Assembly (NCBI GenBank): GCA_900547035.1
Contig: URFM01000056.1
Span: 1 to 20,418 of the forward strand
Direction: 5' to 3'
Length of the DNA stretch: 20,418 nt
Origin: an uncultured Clostridium sp.
GTDB taxonomy: Bacteria > Bacillota > Clostridia > Lachnospirales > Lachnospiraceae
The first letter of the stretch is position 1, and every line of letters starts with the position of its first letter. The notes beneath the pieces were generated by a model, which did no database searches, was not told the origin of the DNA, and worked only from the letters and a program-made list of their open reading frames with translations. This document shows, one piece after another, positions 15,224 to 20,418 of the stretch. The translations under genes were made by a program, and so were the position numbers.

Positions 15224-16307
15224 GTCCGCTTCCCTCCTTTGTCTGGCATAAGGCATAGAGTATAATGCCGTTTGCGATAATCTGACGCATAACCTCCGAC
15301 AGGTTGCTCTCCGGAATGAACATATTAACCACCGGAAGTCCCAGCGTCAGAATGCCCTGGAACAGGAAGGTTCCTAAAAGCACATTGACGATTTTGGACC
15401 GCCTAGGCGTAGCTCCGCCGATTAAAATAGCCGCCACGGAATTAAACCCCATCATCTGTGGGCCGTTATAAAGCTGCATGAAGCCAAATCCCTGGGCGTA
15501 TACCAGGATTCCCACTGCCGCCAGAACGGTGGAGAGAATGGTTCCCTTCAGCCTCAGGCGGTTAACATTCAGTCCTGCCGCCTTGGCAAACATGGGATTC
15601 GCTCCCGCCGCCGACATGGCCATACCGGTCTTGGAGTGCATAAAAAGCCAGACCAGGAAACAGCAGAGGAACAGGAACAAAAGAACTCCTGTGGGAATCT
15701 CCAGAGAACCGATGCGGATTGCCAGGGTATCATTCATTACCCCGCTGAAGGAGGAAGCCAGAGAAATGGTATTTCTCAGACCGGTTCCATGATTGGGCCA
15801 GGTCAGCTCGCCGTTTTTAAAGGGCAGCAGCATCCACATCATATTCATAAAAGCGATGATAGAGAAACCTACATAGGTGGTAACCGTCATCTCGGAGCCT
15901 TTTACACGGTTTAACAGAAGGCCGTAAAGGTATCCAATGCCCACAGCCAAAGCCATGCCGATTAAAATAGCCACCATCACCGCAACCCACATGGCAAACA
16001 TGGGATGAATAGCCGTCAGGGCCGGAATCTGCGCAATTCCCATCTCAATAACAATCAAACCTCCCAACAGGCCTCCCACAATACCCATGGAAATACCAAA
16101 ATTGGGGCCGATTCCGCATTGAATAGCAGGAATCATCGCCAGGGTCAGGACTCCATACATTCCCCACCTTCTTAGACAATCGCTCAAAAACTGAGGAAGA
16201 TCCATGCCGAATCCCCCGGCACAAGCCAGCAGGAACAGAAAAAATCCTACAATGATAATACGGGGCAGGCCAAAACGGCTTACCAAAGTTTTTACCGGAT
16301 GATTCAC
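15216..16307 (-). CDS. ABC transporter permease 1 (BPD_transp_2 family)
   Basis: A 363-residue inner membrane permease with about 8-10 hydrophobic segments. Family motif: MHSKTGMAMSAAGANPMFAKAAGLNVNRLRLKGTILS, the loop expected to contact the ATPase, followed by GFNSVAAILIGGATP. An N-terminal GPNFGISMG matches GLNFGIVIG in permease 2, showing the two are paralogues forming a heterodimer. The start is GTG at 16307, overlapping the ATPase stop as GTGA; GGGGAGAAGG lies just upstream. The substrate is not evident. Confidence 0.92.
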   Translation of the reverse strand: MNHPVKTLVSRFGLPRIIIVGFFLFLLACAGGFGMDLPQFLSDCLRRWGMYGVLTLAMIPAIQCGIGPNFGISMGIVGGLLGGLIVIEMGIAQIPALTAIHPMFAMWVAVMVAILIGMALAVGIGYLYGLLLNRVKGSEMTVTTYVGFSIIAFMNMMWMLLPFKNGELTWPNHGTGLRNTISLASSFSGVMNDTLAIRIGSLEIPTGVLLFLFLCCFLVWLFMHSKTGMAMSAAGANPMFAKAAGLNVNRLRLKGTILSTVLAAVGILVYAQGFGFMQLYNGPQMMGFNSVAAILIGGATPRRSKIVNVLLGTFLFQGILTLGLPVVNMFIPESNLSEVMRQIIANGIILYALCQTKEGSGRG

Positions 16308-17911
16308 GCCTTCTCCCCTCCTTTCGTTTTGGTTCCCGACATCGCCAGTCCAAATTCCGCATCCGAAGCATCCGGACGGAAGATGCCCGACAGTTTTCCG
16401 TCAGAAATGATCGCAATCCGGTCCGATATAGACCTTAATTCCACCAGCTCGGAAGATACGATTACTACCGTCATACCTGTTTTACGGTTTAACTGGACCA
16501 GATATTCCAGCACCAGCTTTTTTGCGCCGATATCGATGCCTCTGGTCGGCTCAGACACAAATAAAATATCCGGGTCCAGGGTCAGCGCTCTGGCCAGACA
16601 TACCTTCTGTTGATTTCCACCGGAAAGTCTTCCCACCGGCTGGCGGATTCCCGTACAACGGATGTCCAGCTTTTTCACCATGTCCTCCGCATGGGCTCCT
16701 GCCGCCCTTCTGTCATAAATCCGCATCCAGGCTATTTTTTTCAGGAAACGATTGTTGGTCTGCATTGCAGAAAAAGCGATATTCTGTTCAATGCTCTCTT
16801 CCAGCAGAAGTCCCACACCCTTCCGGTCCTCCGATACAAAGGCCACCTTATGCTTTAAGGCACTCCCCAGTTTATCTAAATCCAGCGCCTCCCCGTTGAC
16901 CAGAACCTGGCCCTCTGCGCTGTAAAGCCCCATGATTCCATTGGGGATTCCCAGTTTTCCCTGTCCGGCCAGACCTCCGATGCCAAAAATTTCCCCTTTT
17001 CGGATGTCCAAATCGATGCCTTTGACCTGCTCGCCCGGCATATCCACATAATAATTTCTCAGGCTGACCGCAATCTTGTCATCACTTAAAACCCGATTGT
17101 CCTCGCCGTCGTCCTCCACCAGCTTCTCAACCTTCCGACCAATCATCAGCTCCGCAATCTCCGTTACGTTGGTATCGCGGATGGCCTTGCTGGCTACAAA
17201 CTCTCCGTCTCTGAGGATGGTCATACTGTCCGCTACCGCCATGACCTCATCCAGACGGTGGGTAATAAATATAATAGCAATCCCCTGGGAGGCAATGACC
17301 CGCATTACCTCCAGAAGACGGTCCGCCTCTGTCTCCGTGAGAACTGCCGTCGGCTCGTCGAACACCAGCAGACGGATTCCCGTCTTGTCGATTTCTCTGG
17401 CAATCTCAATAAACTGCATATACCCTACCGGAAGCCCCGCCACCTTAACATAGTCCTCGATTTGCAGGCCAATTTTCTTTAATGCCTTTCTGGCATCTTT
17501 GGCCATAGCCTCAAAATCCAGCGTTTCCATGGCAGGTCCGAATACCTTGCTGATTAAATTAGGCGTGGAGATCTCTCTTCCCACCTTTATATTTTCCGTA
17601 ACCGTAAAACCAGGAATCAGCATAAATTCCTGATGTACCATTCCAATTCCATATTCCATCGCCTTTAATGGCGTGTCGATATTGGCGGGCTCCCCCTCGA
17701 TTTTTACCGTTCCCCCAAAGCCTCCGGTAGAATGAATCACCGGCATTCCAAAAAGAATATTCATCAGCGTAGATTTACCCGCGCCGTTTTCCCCCATAAG
17801 CGCATGGATTTCTCCGGGCTTGATCTTAAGATTTACGCCCTTGAGTACCTGATTGCCGGAATATTCTTTGGTTATATTTTCCATTTCCAGAACATATGGT
17901 ATCTTTTCCAA
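16304..17911 (-). CDS. ABC transporter ATPase with two nucleotide-binding domains (sugar/nucleoside type)
   Basis: A 535-residue duplicated ATPase that energises the two permeases. First domain: Walker A GENGAGKST (40-48), Q-loop HQEF, divergent signature LPVGYMQ (160-166), Walker B LLVFDEP (181-187), His in ITHRLDE. Second domain: degenerate Walker A GGLAGQGKLGI (312-322), canonical LSGGNQQK (429-436), Walker B ILFVSEPTRGID, with Ser where Asp is usual. Such asymmetry is typical of MglA/RbsA/NupA ATPases. The frame is open back to an ATG at 17968, but that sits 8 nt from the T-run of a terminator and codes an atypical basic leader; TTG at 17911 with AGAGG 9 nt upstream fits the family N-terminus better. 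Start choice is moderate confidence. Confidence 0.92.
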   Translation of the reverse strand: MEKIPYVLEMENITKEYSGNQVLKGVNLKIKPGEIHALMGENGAGKSTLMNILFGMPVIHSTGGFGGTVKIEGEPANIDTPLKAMEYGIGMVHQEFMLIPGFTVTENIKVGREISTPNLISKVFGPAMETLDFEAMAKDARKALKKIGLQIEDYVKVAGLPVGYMQFIEIAREIDKTGIRLLVFDEPTAVLTETEADRLLEVMRVIASQGIAIIFITHRLDEVMAVADSMTILRDGEFVASKAIRDTNVTEIAELMIGRKVEKLVEDDGEDNRVLSDDKIAVSLRNYYVDMPGEQVKGIDLDIRKGEIFGIGGLAGQGKLGIPNGIMGLYSAEGQVLVNGEALDLDKLGSALKHKVAFVSEDRKGVGLLLEESIEQNIAFSAMQTNNRFLKKIAWMRIYDRRAAGAHAEDMVKKLDIRCTGIRQPVGRLSGGNQQKVCLARALTLDPDILFVSEPTRGIDIGAKKLVLEYLVQLNRKTGMTVVIVSSELVELRSISDRIAIISDGKLSGIFRPDASDAEFGLAMSGTKTKGGEKA

Positions 17912-17975
17912 ATACACCAACCTCTTTTCTCTCGTCTTTGGCCGACTTCTCCATCGACGCTTATACATTTACCTG

Positions 17976-18019
17976 AAAAAAAGAGACCGCCGTCTGCTCT
18001 GCCGCAAAACGGCGATCTC
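17976..18019 (-). terminator. Intercistronic terminator between binding-protein and ATPase genes
   Basis: Minus strand GAGATCGCCGT, a 15-nt loop, ACGGCGGTCTC (11 bp with one G-T pair), then seven T. Located 46 nt after the lipoprotein stop and before the ATPase start. Partial termination here would make more binding protein than membrane components. Confidence 0.88.
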
Positions 18020-18065
18020 ACCTGTATCTTACAACAGGTTTAAGGCAGCTGTCCTGCCCGAGGTC

Positions 18066-19292
18066 TTACTCAAATGTGATGAAATCAGCCATAACCAGAT
18101 AATGATTGGTTACTTCATTTCCACTGTCGTCAACGTAGTTTGCAACTGTCATCTTTACATCGCCGGCGCACTCCTGAATGGTCTGACGCAGAAGCTCATC
18201 GTCCAGAGCGTTCTCGCGGGTTCTGCCCTCTTCCAGAATAGTCTTGGCATACTCAACGCCGGCTTCGATAAACAGCATGTTGCAGGGTACTGCCCAGGTA
18301 GAAACTCTTCCGCCCATGCCAGCCTCTGTAACCTTAGCCTGAAGCTGCTCCAGCATGTAATCCACATCTGCTTCATGTCCGGACATGTCAATATTCAGAG
18401 CTGCAGGGAATGCGTGGAAAGGAGAAGGACAGCACTGCAGGGTATAAATCGCGCCGTTCTCAAATACGGAACGAATCAGCGGCTCCTGCATACCGCAGTT
18501 GGTGGTGAAGAACACCGTATCCTTACCGTACTTCTCAATCTGACGCGGAACATCCTCCAAAATAAACTGCTGGGCTCCGGTAACGCCGGAATCACCAGTG
18601 GGGTCAGGAGCGGTTACATCTACCAGCTCAATACCATTCTCCGCGCAGTATTTCTTCAGATTCTCATGACGGGCTACAATCAGAGCATAGCTCATATGAC
18701 GCGGGAAGGAGTAGTGAATCATCGTCTTAGCTCCCTGCTTTGCCGCCTGAGGAGGAATCACGATGCCGCAGCCAGGCTCATCTACCTGCAGAACAATGTC
18801 CGCTTTGGGATCGATAACTCCAGGATCCTCACCTGGTGTTCCCGCAATGAAAATCATATCCGGACGTGTCTCGCGAACCTTATCGATCGCTGCCGCAGTT
18901 CCGGGAACTGCCTGACACCATACAATAGCCTTTACTGCCGGGTCGGAAGCCATAGCCACTGCATTGGAAATCACGGTCTCTGTTTCCGTAGCGAAGTTAT
19001 CGGGATATGTAGCAGTTACAATCATGTCACCGTACAGTTCTTTCATGGCGTTTGCCTGGGTAATTTCTTCATCACCCTGAGACGCGGTTCCGGTAATAAT
19101 TCCAATCTTAAAATCTTCCGCTGCCGCCTGATTTTCGCCGCCTTCCTGAGCTTCTCCCTGGCTGTCGCCTCCCTCAGCCGCAGTCGACGCCTCGGTGGCC
19201 GCCTCCGTAGCCGCAGGCTCCGCGCTGCGGCAGCCCGCCAGAGACATCAGCATTGCTGCTGCCAGGGTGAAACACACAATTCTTTTCCTCAT
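18066..19292 (-). CDS. DUF3798-like substrate-binding lipoprotein of the ABC importer
   Basis: A 408-residue exported lipoprotein. Signal peptide MRKRIVCFTLAAAMLMSLAGC with lipobox LAGC and acylated Cys21, then an Ala/Glu/Gly/Thr-rich linker (about 24-60), then a globular domain starting FKIGIITGTASQGDEE. The motifs PAVKAIVWCQAVPGTAAAIDKVRETRPDMIFIAGTPGE and KDTVFFTTNCGMQEPLIRSVFENGAIY resemble the two lobes of a type 1 periplasmic binding fold. From memory it fits the uncharacterised DUF3798 family rather than BmpA or galactose-binding proteins; this needs a profile search. The globular part has four or more Cys. ATG at 19292 has AAAGGAG 7 nt upstream; the longer frame to 19349 would bury the signal peptide. 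First gene of the importer operon. Ligand unknown. Confidence 0.85.
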   Translation of the reverse strand: MRKRIVCFTLAAAMLMSLAGCRSAEPAATEAATEASTAAEGGDSQGEAQEGGENQAAAEDFKIGIITGTASQGDEEITQANAMKELYGDMIVTATYPDNFATETETVISNAVAMASDPAVKAIVWCQAVPGTAAAIDKVRETRPDMIFIAGTPGEDPGVIDPKADIVLQVDEPGCGIVIPPQAAKQGAKTMIHYSFPRHMSYALIVARHENLKKYCAENGIELVDVTAPDPTGDSGVTGAQQFILEDVPRQIEKYGKDTVFFTTNCGMQEPLIRSVFENGAIYTLQCCPSPFHAFPAALNIDMSGHEADVDYMLEQLQAKVTEAGMGGRVSTWAVPCNMLFIEAGVEYAKTILEEGRTRENALDDELLRQTIQECAGDVKMTVANYVDDSGNEVTNHYLVMADFITFE

Positions 19293-19384
19293 ATTCTCTC
19301 TCCTTTTCATCCTTTTTACAAATATCTCGCGCTTTTCTCCTCCTGTCATCCTGTTCGTCCGTCCGCGAAACAGTTGCTGGGGCC

Positions 19385-19414
19385 ATTATATCACATGCTT
19401 GCATATTTTGTCTA
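19385..19414 (-). promoter_or_regulatory. Promoter of the ABC importer operon with internal dyad
   Basis: Minus strand TAGACA (19409-19414), 18-bp spacer, TATAAT (19385-19390). The spacer contains the dyad ATGC-TT-GCAT (19395-19404), a candidate repressor site. Leader of about 85 nt; no riboswitch recognised. Confidence 0.75.
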
Positions 19415-19442
19415 TACAAATATCATCTTTGTACAATTTTAA

Positions 19443-19661
19443 TACAATCCGCCTCAGAACTTCCATTATATTCATCGCAAATCCAATCTATTTTCTGCTT
19501 TATTTCGTCTTTTATCTGTCTATTTAAATTTATATTTTATTTCAAAATGATAAAAAAGTCTTATGAATTATATTTTCAGAATTTTCTGCACCTGCATACA
19601 GCGCATAAAAAAACACTCATTGTTTCCATTTACTCTACTCCAGCAAAAATCCCATAAAATC
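19443..19661. other. AT-rich intergenic DNA
   Basis: Between the importer promoter and the tRNA-fragment terminator. Very AT-rich with no ribosome site, coding signal or recognisable RNA. Confidence 0.5.
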
Positions 19662-19701
19662 AAAAAAGCCGGAATCCCTTGAACATCAAGAAAATTCCAG
19701 C
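19662..19701 (-). terminator. Intrinsic terminator following the tRNA fragment
   Basis: Minus strand GCTGGAAT, TTT, CTTGA-TGT-TCAAG, GG, ATTCCGGC, then six T. A two-part stem of 8 and 5 bp. It lies 10 nt beyond the tRNA fragment, as expected for the terminator of an original intact tRNA gene. Confidence 0.85.
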
Positions 19702-19711
19702 CAATAAAAAG

Positions 19712-19733
19712 AGCCCAAGACGGGATTCGAACC
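19712..19733 (-). pseudogene. 3' fragment of a tRNA gene (possible attachment-site scar)
   Basis: On the minus strand GG-TTCGAAT-CCCGT-CTTGGGC-T is a T-loop, the 3' T-stem strand, the 3' acceptor strand and a discriminator base T. The 5' strand of the T-stem should read ACGGG, but the sequence diverges right after GG, and no D-arm, anticodon arm or 5' acceptor is present. The break in the T-arm with an intact 3' end and downstream terminator is the pattern left by tyrosine-recombinase integration into a tRNA 3' end. The amino acid identity cannot be read. Confidence 0.75.
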
Positions 19734-20041
19734 AGAGGGTCCTGAAAAAAGCTAGTAAAATCAAGGAGGAACGCAACACTGTCTACCTGGTTTCTAACGC
19801 CTGTATACAGCTTTTTGGTGGTTCTATCCATCCCAATATTAAACAAAGCCATTTAATATAATTATATAAATATGAAGATAGGTCAGGCAAGAGTTGCCGC
19901 AGGCAACGGCAGCTTGCTCTTATATTCATAAATTGCCAGAAATCATCATATAGAATACTTTCAGAATATTATGCTAGAATTAATAAAAATGTAAGCCTGA
20001 AAACTTTACAGAATAGATATGTGACGTATAATTTAAGTTAA
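19734..20041. other. Unassigned AT-rich DNA at the presumed island edge
   Basis: No convincing gene. A minus-strand frame (N-terminal MALFNIGMDRTTKKLYTGVRN) runs from here through the tRNA fragment and terminator, so it is either chance or the tail of a gene of the inserted element; I do not recognise it. The stretch includes a long hairpin at 19871-19930 and directly precedes the ATPase remnant. Confidence 0.4.
19871..19930. repeat. Long imperfect hairpin
   Basis: Nested inverted repeats: TATGAA (19871-19876) with TTCATA (19925-19930), AAGAG (19889-19893) with CTCTT (19917-19921), and TTGCC-GCA-GGCAA (19894-19906). GC-rich core in AT-rich surroundings. It could be an element end, a dispersed repeat or a structured RNA. 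Confidence 0.5.
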
Positions 20042-20418
20042 GAATACCGGCAGGGGGAGACAACCGTGATCCGCAACTGGGCCCGCGGGCTGAACCCTTT
20101 TCTCTATAAGGTCATCTATTCCAGCCTGTCCACCCTCACCGCGATGGATTTTACCGGAACCTGGCAGCGCGGCTGGGGATGGAGCCAACTACATCAACCA
20201 TAAAATCCTGAACGACCTGAAAATCATGTTCAACTTTGAGATGGATTCCCGTGACCGGGCAGTGATTCTCCTTTCCGGTCTGCCGCAGTTAAACAATCCC
20301 CTGCGCCTTGCCGCTCACGAACCGCTACGGCAGCGGATCGTCATGAATTATGATCTGGATGGAATGAGCAAAGAAGAGGGACGCCGTTATATCCAGGAAA
20401 AACTGCGCGGAGCGGATT
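20042..20418 (+). pseudogene. ExeA-like AAA ATPase remnant (transposition helper), frameshifted and internally deleted
   Basis: Fragments of an ExeA/TniB-like AAA ATPase that accompanies DDE transposases. Piece 1 (frame of 20060): TTVIRNWARGLNPFLYK and VIYSSLSTLTAMDF to about 20152, entering just after a Walker A whose expected GKTT is degraded to GETT. Piece 2 (frame of 20152): YRNLAARLGME, explained by loss of one T in a T-run. Piece 3 (frame of 20184): ANYINHKILNDLKIMFNFEM, AVILLSGLPQLNNPLRL and ...DGMSKEEGRRYIQEKLRGAD to the window edge. Between pieces 2 and 3 about 35 residues including the Walker B DE are missing. Three frames plus a deletion make it non-functional. Confidence 0.8.

Noticed and set aside
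17912..17968. ATG at 17968 as the ATPase start
   Set aside because: It lies 8 nt from the T-run of a strong terminator, lacks a good ribosome site and adds a basic leader absent from the family.
19293..19384. Riboswitch in the leader of the importer operon
   Set aside because: The leader is only about 85 nt and shows no recognisable aptamer or terminator/antiterminator pair.
17853..19442. 529-residue plus-strand frame opposite the lipoprotein gene
   Set aside because: Antisense to a clear lipoprotein with signal peptide and ribosome site; composition is that of a shadow frame.
19568..19852. 94-residue minus-strand frame as a gene
   Set aside because: It runs through the tRNA fragment and the terminator hairpin, has no clear ribosome site and matches nothing I recognise; noted only within the unassigned stretch.
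1..20418. CRISPR array, toxin-antitoxin or phage-defence genes
   Set aside because: No regularly spaced repeats, Cas proteins, small paired antitoxin-toxin frames or defence domains were found.

Overview
The window reads as chromosomal DNA of an anaerobic gut Firmicute, most likely a Lachnospiraceae-type Clostridium. This is inferred from the strong AGGAGG-type ribosome binding sites, frequent GTG/TTG starts, canonical TTGACA/TATAAT promoters, the gene families present, and an ExeA-like transposition ATPase remnant of a kind I associate with that family. The species cannot be named from this sequence alone. Almost everything is on the minus strand; only the IS transposase, a beta-propeller lactonase and the ATPase remnant at the right edge are on the plus strand.

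Layout. 1-909: 5' part of a sugar-ABC ATPase (UgpC/MsmK type), with a candidate promoter and operator palindromes upstream. 1246-2890: an acyl-ACP thioesterase followed by the S1-domain protein CvfB. 2997-9074: a roughly 6 kb block bracketed by two identical tRNA-Gln(CUG) genes, each with its own promoter and terminator. It holds a LysR regulator, a complete IS1634-like insertion sequence, a MatC/SLC13-type organic acid transporter and, divergently, a lactonase. 9137-13647: a tight operon of DUF554 membrane protein, PLP aminotransferase, truA, a CDF metal exporter and an ECF sigma factor. 13662-19414: a four-gene ABC importer (DUF3798-like lipoprotein, double-domain ATPase, two permeases), with a hairpin terminator between the binding protein and the ATPase. 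19662-20418: a terminator, a 3' tRNA fragment that looks like an attachment-site scar, unassigned AT-rich DNA with a long hairpin, and a broken ExeA-like ATPase gene running off the edge.

The clearest structural finding is the insertion sequence. It is flanked by a perfect 52-bp direct repeat, a long target duplication of the kind known for IS1634 and IS1549. Each copy contains a good minus-strand promoter (TTGAGA, 17 bp, TATAAT). The insertion therefore seems to have duplicated the lysR promoter, leaving one copy on lysR and another firing into the IS antisense to the transposase. The IS sits between the transporter and lysR, which were probably about 140 bp apart before it arrived.

The least characterised functional unit is the ABC importer. 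Its binding protein is not a standard sugar or BmpA-type protein, and its second permease carries an insertion of about 120 residues containing two similar helical segments. No CRISPR array, defence system, biosynthetic cluster or rRNA was seen.
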